Assembly: GCA_003223975.1 (NCBI GenBank)
Contig: QHXS01000078.1
Span: 1-40,508 of the forward strand
Direction: 5' to 3'
Source of the DNA: Acidobacteriota bacterium
Lineage (GTDB): Bacteria > Acidobacteriota > Blastocatellia > Pyrinomonadales > Pyrinomonadaceae
Length of the DNA: 40,508 nucleotides
This document shows positions 9,253 through 18,012 of this stretch, in pieces; within the stretch, counting starts at the first letter, position 1, and the number at the start of each line of letters is the position of its first letter. The position numbers and the translations under genes are program-made. Under the pieces are notes generated by a model. The model made no database searches. It was not told the DNA's origin and saw only the letters and a program-made list of their open reading frames with translations.

Positions 9253-10331
9253 CGAAGCAAAGCCATCGCACTCCACAGCGCAGCTGCTTGGCCGTGAAGA
9301 TCGCCGGTTGCACGGCCGCGGTCGAGGTAATACTGAACTGAAAATCCCTTGTTCGTACCGATGCAAACGTCGGTAACATTTGCATCCGCGTCGATGTGCT
9401 TAGTGAGTCCGAGCCACGCCTTCCTCGCCGCCGGCCCGTAAGTTTTCTGCGGCAGCCATCCTTTCTTAACACCCGTCACAAAAGCGAAGGTGAACATTCC
9501 GGTACCCGAAGTTTCGTCCCACGATTCCGGATGATCGAGCAACTGCCGCCAAAGTCCGTCCTCACTCTGATACTTCAGCAGCGACGTCATCATCAGGTTG
9601 TAACCCTTTACAATACGCGGCCTGAGCGGATGATTCTTCGGCAATGAAAGCAGGAGCTCCGTCATTCCGGCGGCCTGCCAACCGTTGCCGCGTCCCCAGT
9701 AAAACTGCGCATCGGGTGCGTGATAAAAAAGGCCGTTCGGCTGCTGGAGTTTGTCGAGGTACGCGACCATCGTTTTTGCCGCGTGCTCGAGATACTTTTT
9801 GTCACCCGTCGCGCGATAAGCTTGAGTTTGTAGAGCAGTGATCATGTACATGTCGTCGACCCAGTATCGGGCCTCCGCCGTGATGCCGTCGTCAGTCGTT
9901 TTTTCCCATTGACGCTCGGCGAAGCCGCGACCGAAGTCACGATACTTTTTGTCCTTCGTCTGCATATATATCTCGAGCGGAACAATGCCGATCACGTGAT
10001 AGTCGACGTGTTCAGCCGGTGAGATGTTCTTGCCACCCTCAGCCGTTAGAAAGCGATCGAATTTTGTCGCAAGACGAGACTGCAGATCTCCGTCCTTCAA
10101 CAACTTTGCCGTGACGAGCGACCCGTACCAAGCGCATGCTTCCGGATAGATCAGAAACTGTCGCTTCCCGCTTTGAAATTCAAAATCACGTTTCACCCAG
10201 TTCTCAGCGAGTCGCTTACCGATCTCACTTGGCGATGAGCCGGTTGGCCAGTTGCCGAAATATTCCTTTTGGCCCATGGCAGGAATTACCAGCAGCTTCA
10301 TGGCCAACAAGAGGGAAAATATAAGTTTCAT
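9249..10331 (-). CDS. Unsaturated rhamnogalacturonyl hydrolase, GH105 (YteR/RhiN-like)
   Basis: GH105 enzyme of 360 residues that removes the unsaturated galacturonyl residue left on rhamnogalacturonan fragments by lyases, releasing rhamnose-bearing products. Residues 1-20 form a signal peptide, so the enzyme is periplasmic or secreted, whereas YteR of Bacillus is cytoplasmic. The (alpha/alpha)6 barrel motifs are visible: HVDYHVIGIVPLEIY, RYWVDDMYMI (Asp159/Asp160, matching the general-acid Asp143 region of YteR), FYWGRGNGWQAAGM and SGTGMFTFAF. It is the last gene of the long rhamnose operon, 6 bp after the LacI gene, and its stop overlaps that of the convergent aldo/keto reductase. No polysaccharide lyase of family 4, 9 or 11 is seen in the window, so the unsaturated substrate must be made by enzymes encoded elsewhere or by the PL22-like protein. 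Confidence 0.9.
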   Translation of the reverse strand: MKLIFSLLLAMKLLVIPAMGQKEYFGNWPTGSSPSEIGKRLAENWVKRDFEFQSGKRQFLIYPEACAWYGSLVTAKLLKDGDLQSRLATKFDRFLTAEGGKNISPAEHVDYHVIGIVPLEIYMQTKDKKYRDFGRGFAERQWEKTTDDGITAEARYWVDDMYMITALQTQAYRATGDKKYLEHAAKTMVAYLDKLQQPNGLFYHAPDAQFYWGRGNGWQAAGMTELLLSLPKNHPLRPRIVKGYNLMMTSLLKYQSEDGLWRQLLDHPESWDETSGTGMFTFAFVTGVKKGWLPQKTYGPAARKAWLGLTKHIDADANVTDVCIGTNKGFSVQYYLDRGRATGDLHGQAAALWSAMALLR

Positions 10332-10337
10332 ATCCGA

Positions 10338-11360
10338 TTACACTGTCCTGTTGTGCTTCGCTGGTCGTGGAGGAGCAGTTGAGTTTCGCTCTACAAGATA
10401 CGTCGGGATGCGGATCTCGAGACCCTGCTGTCGCGGCTTCTCCATCGTAAGCGCGAGTGCCTCGAACGCGCGGCGACCGATCTCCACACGCGGTGAGCAG
10501 ACTGTTGTGAGCGCCGGTTCCGACAAACTCGCAAACGAGATGTCGTCGAACCCGACGATCGAAATATCCTGCGGGATGCGTAGGCCCGCTCCTTTGAATT
10601 CCTGCATCGCACCAAGGGCCATCATATCGTTTGCCACGACTATCGCGGTCGGTAGTTCCGACTCGGACAGAATCTGATGAGCTGCGTGTCGGCCGCCCTC
10701 GAACCGGAAATCGCCTTCATAGATCTTGATGTCGGCTTCGTCCGGAAAATATTTTTTCATGGCCTCAACGAACGCTTGCTGCCGTACTCCGGCGGAATAG
10801 ATCTCATGCGAGCCGGCGATGTGAACTATCTTGCTATGTCCCAGCGAGACAAGATGACGAACCGCCTCGTCAATTCCCACAGCGTAGTCAAGAATGATAT
10901 TGCTCATTCTTTCACCGACGACGCCCAGATCATGAAACACGACGCTCGTTTTTTTGTTTTTGAATTCGTCGATCAGCGAACTGTCGAACTCCGCGATCAT
11001 AAGGATGATCCCGGCGACTTTCATTTGCAGCAGCCGCCTTACATAATCTAACGCACGCTCCGGCTCGTAATTTGTATTCAGAAGGATGAGGTTGTACCCG
11101 GCGGCGAAAACGGCGGCCTCGATGCTTTTGATTATTTCGGGAAAGAACGGGTTTGAAATGTCGGACACGAGCAACCCGATCATGTTGCTCCGCCCGAGCG
11201 CAAGCATTTGAGCGTGAGCGTTCGGATGATAATTAAATTCCTCGATCGCCCGCTGCACCTTCTCGCGCGTCTCGTCGCTCACATATTTCGTGTTATTGAT
11301 GACATGTGAGACGGTCGCGGTCGAAACGCCGGCTTCGCGAGCGATGTCTTTTATACGCAT
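10338..11360 (-). CDS. LacI-family transcriptional regulator of the rhamnose/pectin locus
   Basis: Repressor of 340 residues counted from the ATG at 11360; an earlier in-frame TTG is less likely because LacI proteins begin directly with the helix-turn-helix. Residues 1-20 (MRIKDIAREAGVSTATVSHV) are the HTH, YHPNAHAQMLALGRS is the hinge helix, and the remainder is the periplasmic-binding-protein-like effector domain (NMIGLLVSDISNPFFPEIIKSIE, IVVANDMMALGAMQEF, ISIVGFDDISFASLSEPALTTV). It sits inside the rhamnose operon, after the transporter genes (gap 42 bp) and before GH105, so it is probably co-transcribed and would limit its own synthesis. The inverted-repeat motif found at several promoters in the window is its most likely target. 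The effector could be rhamnose, rhamnulose or a galacturonate derivative. A palindrome AAATCGATTT lies just upstream (11366-11375). Family is certain; regulon is inferred. Confidence 0.93.
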   Translation of the reverse strand: MRIKDIAREAGVSTATVSHVINNTKYVSDETREKVQRAIEEFNYHPNAHAQMLALGRSNMIGLLVSDISNPFFPEIIKSIEAAVFAAGYNLILLNTNYEPERALDYVRRLLQMKVAGIILMIAEFDSSLIDEFKNKKTSVVFHDLGVVGERMSNIILDYAVGIDEAVRHLVSLGHSKIVHIAGSHEIYSAGVRQQAFVEAMKKYFPDEADIKIYEGDFRFEGGRHAAHQILSESELPTAIVVANDMMALGAMQEFKGAGLRIPQDISIVGFDDISFASLSEPALTTVCSPRVEIGRRAFEALALTMEKPRQQGLEIRIPTYLVERNSTAPPRPAKHNRTV

Positions 11361-11402
11361 AACTAAAATCGATTTCGTCAATTCTAACCTAACGCTAGCA
11401 CC

Positions 11403-13517
11403 TCAAAAATCGAAGTTGTCGATATTGCCCTTATTAAAGATGAATGGCTTTCCCAATCGCACTTCGTCACCTACGACTTCGATCTCATTGAGTCGTCCGG
11501 CTTTGATCTTCGTTTCACCCGGCTTGAACGACCCATTGCTCAGAGCATTCGCCGCATAAACCGTCAGGTAACCAAGGTCACCCGTGTTCCAAAGAACAAA
11601 GCTGTCGATGATCCCTTCCTTAACATAAGGCTTGCACATGTTCGGCAGCGAGAGTCCTGTGACTTTCACATCCGTTCGGCCCGACTGCTTCACCGCTTCG
11701 GCAACACCCGGAACCGCCGGAGCCGCGATGCCCATGACGAGTTTTACGTTCGGATAAACCTTGAGAATATTCTGCGTTTCTGCGAATGCCTTGTCGCGGT
11801 CGCCGTCACTTGGCTGGATCGCGACCAGTTTCATGTCCGGATATTTCTCGGCCAGCCTGTGCTTGATGAATTTTATCCACTCATTCTGATTCGCCGCACT
11901 CAAGCTCGCGGTGACGATCGCAAACTCGCCCTTGCTGCCCATGATGCGCGCGGCTTCATCGGTAAGCGTTTCGCCGATCCCTTGGGGCGTCGCCTGGTTG
12001 ATCAAAAAGTCGCGTGCATCCTTTTCTGAATCCGCGTCCCAGGTGATCACCTTTATTCCTTTCTCGCGAGCCTTTCTGAGAACTGTGGAGATGCCTTCTT
12101 TGTTCTCGACACTTACGGCGATCGCATCGACGCCGCGCGTGATCCATGCCTGGACGATCTCGTTTTGCTTGGCCGGATCGAGATCTGTCGGTCCATCCCA
12201 AAGCAGTTCGGCACCGAGCTCCTTCGCTGCTTCTTCGGCTCCTTTCCGACAACTGATGAAGTACGGATCGCCCTTCGCCTTCGGCATCATCGCAATGACA
12301 TTCTTCTTGCCCGTTGATGTCGCAGCGTTCTGACTTTGCGCCGCAGGTGCGGAGCCACCCTGCTCTTTGATCGAACGGACGAGCATCCAATTGCTCGCCG
12401 CAACAATGAAGGCGGCGACAAGAATCACACCACTCAGCACACCGACCTGCCAATTTTTCACTTCGAATTCCTCCTCCGAAACCGTTATCCGAGATACGCC
12501 GATCCGCGAAAGGCGATCGATTAGGATCGTGGTGACCAAAAGCACGCCGGTGAGAATTCCGGCGAGCTCTGTCGGCTGTCCACTAATGCGAAGACCGTTT
12601 TGTAATATGACTATCGCAAGCAGTCCGAGTATCGTTCCCAGGATCGTGCCACGACCGCCGAATATCGATGCACCGCCGAGAACCACCGCGGCGATCGCCG
12701 TCAATTCATAACCCGTCCCGGCATCGGACTTTGCCTGACCCAGATGCGCGACATAGATCACGGCCGCCAAACTCGATAGTAAGCCGGACATGCAGTACAT
12801 GAAATTGAGCCGACGGCGAACTTTGATCCCGGCGTAACGCGATCCTTCCTGTGAGAATCCGATCGCGTAATAGCTGCGTCCAAATGTCGTGCGATGAAGC
12901 CACCACCAAAACAATAAAATTGCCGGGACGAAAAAGAAAAGTTGAGTCGGCACGACTCCGCCGACATAACCTTGCCCGAAAAAAAGATATGACGGCGAGA
13001 AGCCGGAATAGTTTTCGATGCCCCGTGTGAGGCCTTCGGCGATACCGCGAAACAGCGAGAACGTACCGAGCGTCACGATCAGCGGCGGAGCTTTGAGCTT
13101 CGTGATCATCGCCGCGTTGAGTGCACCGCCGAGCAGTCCGACGACGAGTGTGATCGCGATCGCGACCGGCATCGACAGACCGGCATCGCGCCAGAGTCCG
13201 CCCATGACGACGGCCGACAGTCCCATCATCGAGCCGACCGAAAGATCGATGCCGCCGGTGATGATGATCGGCGTCATGATCAGAGCGAGAAGACCGATCT
13301 CGACACTTAGTCGGGTGACCTCGAATGCATTTCCGGTCGTCGCAAAATTGTTTCCGGAAAACGCGAACAGCAGACACTCGACGGCGATAACAATGAGCAG
13401 GATCCACTCATTGTTCGGAAAGAGCCGTGCGCTCCAGTCCTGCTCAGTTCTAAGCGGGACTTGTTGTGGCTGCGAGATCGCTTCGTCCATTTTTCTCAAG
13501 TCGTCCAAGCGCGACAT
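11403..13517 (-). CDS. Fused sugar ABC transporter: RhaQ-like permease joined to RhaS-like substrate-binding domain
   Basis: A 704-residue fusion. Residues about 35-335 are a ribose/rhamnose-type permease with eight or more hydrophobic segments and the family motifs TGGIDLSVGSMMG and IFGGRGTILGTILG. Residues 358-380 form one more membrane helix, 381-405 a Ser/Ala/Gln-rich linker, and 406-704 a periplasmic sugar-binding domain with no signal peptide of its own (KKNVIAMMPKAKGDPYF, YPNVKLVMGIAAPAVPGVAEAVKQSG, SFVLWNTGDLGYLTVYAANA), most like RhaS. The extra helix would place the binding domain outside the cytoplasmic membrane. Rhizobial rhamnose systems encode RhaS and RhaQ separately; here they are one unbroken frame. 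The ATG at 13517 overlaps the upstream permease gene by 68 bp; an internal ATG at 13490 with GAGAA before it is an alternative start. Rhamnose as the substrate follows from the operon. Confidence 0.88.
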   Translation of the reverse strand: MSRLDDLRKMDEAISQPQQVPLRTEQDWSARLFPNNEWILLIVIAVECLLFAFSGNNFATTGNAFEVTRLSVEIGLLALIMTPIIITGGIDLSVGSMMGLSAVVMGGLWRDAGLSMPVAIAITLVVGLLGGALNAAMITKLKAPPLIVTLGTFSLFRGIAEGLTRGIENYSGFSPSYLFFGQGYVGGVVPTQLFFFVPAILLFWWWLHRTTFGRSYYAIGFSQEGSRYAGIKVRRRLNFMYCMSGLLSSLAAVIYVAHLGQAKSDAGTGYELTAIAAVVLGGASIFGGRGTILGTILGLLAIVILQNGLRISGQPTELAGILTGVLLVTTILIDRLSRIGVSRITVSEEEFEVKNWQVGVLSGVILVAAFIVAASNWMLVRSIKEQGGSAPAAQSQNAATSTGKKNVIAMMPKAKGDPYFISCRKGAEEAAKELGAELLWDGPTDLDPAKQNEIVQAWITRGVDAIAVSVENKEGISTVLRKAREKGIKVITWDADSEKDARDFLINQATPQGIGETLTDEAARIMGSKGEFAIVTASLSAANQNEWIKFIKHRLAEKYPDMKLVAIQPSDGDRDKAFAETQNILKVYPNVKLVMGIAAPAVPGVAEAVKQSGRTDVKVTGLSLPNMCKPYVKEGIIDSFVLWNTGDLGYLTVYAANALSNGSFKPGETKIKAGRLNEIEVVGDEVRLGKPFIFNKGNIDNFDF

Positions 13518-14436
13518 CGGATGCCAACGCCGCCAAAATGATCCCCCCCTGGATAGCTTTTTCCCAAAAAGGATTTATGCCGAGAAACGTCAACGCTGTT
13601 CCGATCGTCCCGAGCAGGGCGACGCCGATCACCGTGCCGATCAGCGTTCCGCGACCGCCTGTGATTGCAACGCCGCCGACCACGACAGCGGCGATCGCTT
13701 TCAACTCAAGGCCTACTCCCGAGTTTCCCGGAATCGCCGAGAATCTAATCGCGTTCAACAATGCGGAGACACCAACCAAAGCTCCCATCACGACGAATAC
13801 CCAGAACACGACGTTGGATGAATTGATGCCCGCCAGTCTCGCCGCCTCGGCGTCCGATCCAACCGCATAGACTGTTCGGCCGACGATCAGATTTCTAAGT
13901 GACCATCCGAAGACAACAAACAACAGAAGTGAGATCGCAAAGATCAGAATTTCACCGGTATTTTGACCGAGGCCGAACCACTGGAAGTTCTCTGGCAGTC
14001 CCTGAACCCAAGCACCCTCGGTAGTCCATCGAAGTGCGTCGCGCCACATCACAAGCATCGCCAGCGTGACGATGATCGATGGAAGTTTCATCCAGCCGAT
14101 GAGCGTTCCGTTGAGTGCTCCCATCAGTCCGCCGATGAGCATCACCGCAACAAAGACGAGCGGCATCGGCAATCCGGTTTTCGCCAGAACGCCGGCCGCA
14201 ACGCTGCACACGGCGAACTGCGATCCGACGGAAATATCGATCTGTCCGACAAGTATCACGAGCGTCATCCCGATCGCGATGAGCAGCGTCGGGAGATTGT
14301 TGATGATGAGATCCCTGAGATTTCCCGGAGCGAAAAATGACGGCGCGGCGACGGCGACTATCACCAACAGCGCAACGAGCGCCGCCGCTGCAGAAATTTC
14401 TCGCCTGTATGTCTTTCCGATCGTTGCCATGTTCAA
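13450..14436 (-). CDS. Sugar ABC transporter permease, RhaP-like
   Basis: Integral membrane protein of 328 residues of the RbsC/RhaP family. It begins with a short cytoplasmic stretch and a first helix at about residues 14-33, then repeated hydrophobic segments; GQIDISVGSQFAVCSVAAG, PSIIVTLAMLVMW and AVVVGGVAITGGRGTLIGTVIG are the conserved permease motifs. Together with the fused permease/binding protein it would form a heterodimeric channel energised by the ATPase encoded just upstream. Its ATG overlaps the ATPase stop by four bases, and its 3' end overlaps the fused gene by up to 68 bp. The rhamnose assignment comes from neighbours rhaB, rhaI and the aldolase. Confidence 0.9.
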   Translation of the reverse strand: MNMATIGKTYRREISAAAALVALLVIVAVAAPSFFAPGNLRDLIINNLPTLLIAIGMTLVILVGQIDISVGSQFAVCSVAAGVLAKTGLPMPLVFVAVMLIGGLMGALNGTLIGWMKLPSIIVTLAMLVMWRDALRWTTEGAWVQGLPENFQWFGLGQNTGEILIFAISLLLFVVFGWSLRNLIVGRTVYAVGSDAEAARLAGINSSNVVFWVFVVMGALVGVSALLNAIRFSAIPGNSGVGLELKAIAAVVVGGVAITGGRGTLIGTVIGVALLGTIGTALTFLGINPFWEKAIQGGIILAALASDVALGRLEKNGRSDLAATTSPA

Positions 14437-15914
14437 TGTCCGAGAGCCGCCGAAAGTATCAGATCCTGCGTCGCATCCGTCCGCTCAAACATTTTCGCGA
14501 TAGTTCCGCCATTCATCACCGCGATCCGATCGCACATGCCGAGCAGCTCGGGCATTTCGGATGAGATCATGAGGATCGCAACGCCTTGCTCCGCCAGCTC
14601 CACCATCAGCTCGTGGATCTCCGCCTTTGATCCGACATCGACGCCCTGAGTTGGCTCATCAAGGATCAGAACCGCCGGCTGTGTAACGAGCCATCGGCTC
14701 AGAGCGACCTTTTGCTGATTACCACCTGAAAGCGTTGAGACGGCGTTGTAAATAGCGGGAGTTTTAACTCCGAGACGCCGCGTATACTCAGCCGCGATCT
14801 CTTTCTCTCTTCTAAAATTCATTCCCTTGAAGCCTGAGAGATCCTTTAGCGACGCGAGCGTGATGTTTGAGCTGATGGGAAGATCCAATACGACTCCGTG
14901 ACGTCTCCGATCTTCCGGAAGATATGAAATGTGAAGATCGATCGCCTCGCTCGGATGACCGATCGTGATCTGCATGCCCCGAAGAAGCATCACACCCGCA
15001 TCCGGAGGAACAAGACCGAAAATCGTTTTCGCAAGCTCGGTACGTCCCGCACCGACTAGACCCGCGATGCCGACGATCTCGCCTGCGTGGATGGTTAAGT
15101 CGATTCCGCGAATTCCGGCCTCGCGGGATCCGAATCCACGCAGCTCGAATACGACATCGCCGCGCCGCACTTCCCGCTTGGGAAAAACACCCGAGAGATC
15201 GCGGCCCACCATCAGACGAATTAGTTGAGAACTCGATATGTCCGACATCTCGTGAGTCTCGATCGTTTGCCCGTCGCGAAGAACGGTCACGCGGTCGGCG
15301 ATCGCCGGCAATTCTTCGAGCCGGTGCGATATATAGATCATCCCGACACCCGAAGCGCGAAGCTCCCGAATGACTCGAAAGAGATTTCGCGTGTCGTCCT
15401 CGGAGAGCGATGCGGTCGGCTCATCGAGAATCAAAACTCGCGCGTTCGCGCCGAGTGCACGCGCGATCTCGACCAACTGCTGCTGCGGCATCGAGAGTTC
15501 GGCAGCGATCTGTTCGGGATCTATCCGAGCGCCGATGCGGTTGAGAAGCTCCTTCGCGCGCTGTTTGCGCTTCGGCCAATGGACGATGCCGAACACTCCG
15601 GCAGTCTCTTGCCCGACGGCGATATTTTCCGCCACGCTCAACTCGGGAAAAAGGGCGGGCTGCTGATAGATCGCTGCAATGCCGAGAGACTTCGAGATGC
15701 TTGGCGAATTCTCAATGATCTTCGCGCCGTCCAATGAGATCTCACCTGAGTCCGGGACAACGGCGCCCGTCAATACTTTTATAAGTGTCGATTTGCCGGC
15801 ACCGTTTTCTCCAACTAACGCGTGGACTTCTCCGGCGCGGAGATAGAAGGAAGCGTCGCGCAGCGCGTGAACGCCGGCGTACGACTTTTCAATGTTGACG
15901 GCGTTAAGGAGCAT
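14433..15914 (-). CDS. Sugar ABC transporter ATP-binding protein, RhaT/RbsA-like (two ATPase domains)
   Basis: Duplicated sugar ABC ATPase of 493 residues. Domain 1 has Walker A GENGAGKST (residues 35-43), signature LSMPQQQL and Walker B VLILDEPTASLS. Domain 2 has a degenerate Walker A (GLVGAGRTE), signature LSGGNQQKVALSRW and Walker B VLILDEPTQGVD, as is normal for RbsA, XylG and RhaT of rhizobia, in which the second site is degenerate. The frame is open further upstream, but the ATG at 15914 follows the lutC stop by one base and starts with the expected LLNAVNIEKSYAGVHAL, so it is chosen. It energises import through the two permeases encoded downstream in the same operon. Confidence 0.93.
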   Translation of the reverse strand: MLLNAVNIEKSYAGVHALRDASFYLRAGEVHALVGENGAGKSTLIKVLTGAVVPDSGEISLDGAKIIENSPSISKSLGIAAIYQQPALFPELSVAENIAVGQETAGVFGIVHWPKRKQRAKELLNRIGARIDPEQIAAELSMPQQQLVEIARALGANARVLILDEPTASLSEDDTRNLFRVIRELRASGVGMIYISHRLEELPAIADRVTVLRDGQTIETHEMSDISSSQLIRLMVGRDLSGVFPKREVRRGDVVFELRGFGSREAGIRGIDLTIHAGEIVGIAGLVGAGRTELAKTIFGLVPPDAGVMLLRGMQITIGHPSEAIDLHISYLPEDRRRHGVVLDLPISSNITLASLKDLSGFKGMNFRREKEIAAEYTRRLGVKTPAIYNAVSTLSGGNQQKVALSRWLVTQPAVLILDEPTQGVDVGSKAEIHELMVELAEQGVAILMISSEMPELLGMCDRIAVMNGGTIAKMFERTDATQDLILSAALGH

Positions 15915-15915
15915 G

Positions 15916-16566
15916 TTATTGGTCGTCGATGACGATGACGTATAGCTCGCCCGGACCATGGACGCCGATCGCGAGTGTCAACTCGATGTCCGAAGTTCGC
16001 GACGCACCTGTTATGAACGTGATCGCCGGATTTGCATCGACGTCCGCCAGCTCCAGGATCTCGGCCATCGAACGTCGGATCGAGCTCGTCAGCACGATGC
16101 AAATGTGCACCGGTGGAACGAGCGATACAAGTCGATGTCGTTCGACTCCCGATTCAAGCACGAGCGTGCCGGTTTCCGCGATCGCCCATTGGGCACTTGT
16201 GATCCCAACATCCGAGGAGAAAAGCTCTTCGCGCGACGCATCTGCGATCGCGTCGAGGCCCGCAGTGTTAACGATGCGATGCACCCGGGGGGAATCCGAA
16301 ACCATTATCTTAGTTGCCGACAGATCGTCGATGATCGCGCGAAGTCGATCGGCAGCTTCGCTCTCATCTTTAACGAATGTATATTTTGCTCCGACCTGTT
16401 CGAGACTTTCTCGAAGTACTTCGAGCAGATCAACAGCGGCGTCCGACGTAGCATGCGGGATCGACAGCGGCGGTTCATCATGTCTATCACCCGGGCCGCT
16501 TTTCGCGAGGTTCTCGCGGATAGAAGCGAAGATCGCCGATCTGAAAGGTGAAGAGCTCGCCATCAT
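15916..16566 (-). CDS. lutC: LutC-like LUD-domain protein of lactate utilisation
   Basis: LUD-domain (YkgG/LutC) protein of about 216 residues, the third component of the L-lactate oxidising LutABC complex. The ATG at 16566 overlaps the lutB stop (ATGA style); earlier in-frame starts inside lutB are less likely. Conserved LUD features are visible: ITSAQWAIAETGTLVLESG in the middle and SIRRSMAEILELADVDANPAITFITGASRTSDIELTLAIGVHGP at intervals toward the C-terminus, ending in the typical GELYVIVIDD. It follows lutA and lutB and precedes the transporter genes. Lactate is expected here because cleavage of rhamnulose-1-phosphate gives L-lactaldehyde, which the dehydrogenase domain of the aldolase fusion can oxidise to L-lactate. 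Its function depends on lutB, which is frameshifted in this sequence. Confidence 0.9.
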   Translation of the reverse strand: MMASSSPFRSAIFASIRENLAKSGPGDRHDEPPLSIPHATSDAAVDLLEVLRESLEQVGAKYTFVKDESEAADRLRAIIDDLSATKIMVSDSPRVHRIVNTAGLDAIADASREELFSSDVGITSAQWAIAETGTLVLESGVERHRLVSLVPPVHICIVLTSSIRRSMAEILELADVDANPAITFITGASRTSDIELTLAIGVHGPGELYVIVIDDQ

Positions 16567-18012
16567 TTCTTTTTCTCTTTCCATAAATCCCGAAATGATT
16601 TCGGTGCGACGACCGGCGCATCGCGCCATTCGGTCCAGGCTCCGAGTGGTGGGACAAGTCGCGAGATGAATCCACCGACCTTACCGATCTTTCCGCCGCG
16701 CGAGACGAATCGCTGCATCAATCGGGCGGCTTGCATACTGAGTGTGTAAGTTCTACTTCGCGACCACATTCGCGAATACATTCGAAAGGCAAACCTCTCC
16801 CCGGGCTTTCGCATCGGCGTTTCGGCCCCCTCAGCAATCTCGGATCGTAGATGAAGAAGTAGCGCGGGAATATCGATCTTCACCGGACAAACTTCACGGC
16901 ACGCACCGCACAAGCTCGACGCGTAGGGAAGCTGCTTTGCTTTCGACAATCCAAAAAGCTGCGGCGTGATCACGGCCCCGATGGGGCCGGGATAGACCGA
17001 GCCGTATGCGTGTCCGCCGATCTGCTGATAGACCGGACAGGCGTTGAGACACGCTCCGCATCGAATGCACGCGAGACTTTGCCGCGTAAGCGGATGTGCC
17101 AGCATTCGCGATCGCCCGTTATCGAGCATTACGATATGAAGCTCATCCGGTCCGATATCGTTCGCGTTCTTTTTTACGCCTGTGATCAGCGACTGATACG
17201 CAGTCAGACTTTGGCCGGTTCCGGAGCGCGGGAGCAATTTTAGAAATACATCGAGGTCCGCGAATTTCGGAATCACTTTTTCGATTCCCATGACCGCAAT
17301 ATGAGTTTTTGTCAGGCTTGTCGTCAGACGAATGTTGCCTTCGTTTTCCAGGATCAGGATCGTCCCCGTTTCAGCGACGCCGAAATTGACACCGCTGATC
17401 CCGACCTGGGCTTCGGCAAATCGTTGACGAAGGATCCTGCGTGCGGTCCGCGTCAGGACATCGACGCTGTCCGTTTTTTCGATTCCGAACTTTTCAACGA
17501 ATAGGTCGGCGATCTGCTGCTTCGTTTTATGAATCGCCGGAACGACGATGTGTGATGGCGTCTCGCCGGCGAGTTGAATGAATTATCCATTCGCCGAGGT
17601 CCGTTTCGACGGGTTCGATTCCCGCCGCCTCGAGAGCTTCGTTGAGATGGATCTCTTCGCCCGCCATGCTTTTCGCCTTGACGACCATGTCGGCGTTTTT
17701 CGCACGGACAAGTCCGAGCACGATCTCACAGGCTTTTTTTCCATCGTGTGCCCAATGGATGGTCGCACCTGCTCTTGCGGCATTCTCAGTAAATCGTTCG
17801 AGGTACTCGTCGAGATGGAGCAGCGTTTCTTCTTTGATCGATCGCGCACGCTCACGAAGGCTTTCCCAATCACCAGCCGATGCGATCGCATTCGCGCGCC
17901 GAATCACAAAACTGTCGGCGAGATTTCGCAGCGCTCCGTGCAAAACGGGATCGGCGAGCGCCGCACGGGCGTTCCGATCAAACGTCTCGGATGTTGCATG
18001 GCTTGTGCTCAT
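16563..18012 (-). pseudogene. lutB: lutB, iron-sulfur lactate-utilisation subunit, split by a 4-bp tandem duplication
   Basis: LutB carries LUD and ferredoxin-like 4Fe-4S domains and works with LutA and LutC to oxidise L-lactate to pyruvate. Here the frame starts at 18012 (ATGA overlap with lutA) and runs through the normal N-terminal half up to VETDLGEWIIH, then reads 16 foreign residues to a stop at 17527. From about 17576 the neighbouring frame is open and gives exactly the expected continuation (QLAGETPSHIVVPAIHKTK, GVAETGTILILENEGNIR, THIAVMGIEKVIPKF) followed by two cysteine clusters (CIRCGACLNACPVY and CGACREVCPVK) and ends at 16563. The only lesion is the repeat TGAATGAA (plus strand, 17575-17582); removing four bases restores a single protein of about 480 residues, normal for LutB. 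It may be a true recent mutation or a sequencing/assembly error. Confidence 0.88.
17575..17582. repeat. 4-bp tandem duplication causing the lutB frameshift
   Basis: The plus strand reads TGAATGAA, two copies of TGAA (TTCA on the coding strand). Deleting one copy joins the lutB N-terminal and C-terminal frames precisely at the family-conserved I-I-Q-L-A-G-E segment, with no other stop or shift on either side. This is typical of slipped-strand replication error. Confidence 0.85.

Noticed and set aside
11377..11387. 11-base word GTCAATTCTAA shared with 35730-35740, both before minus-strand genes
   Set aside because: At 35730 it contains the -35 element, but at 11377 no -10 lies at the right distance before the lacI start; a shared 11-mer alone is weak.
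16563..17291. C-terminal lutB fragment as an independent gene starting at an internal Met
   Set aside because: The same frame continues upstream with conserved LutB sequence to the duplication at 17575, so this is the second half of a frameshifted gene.
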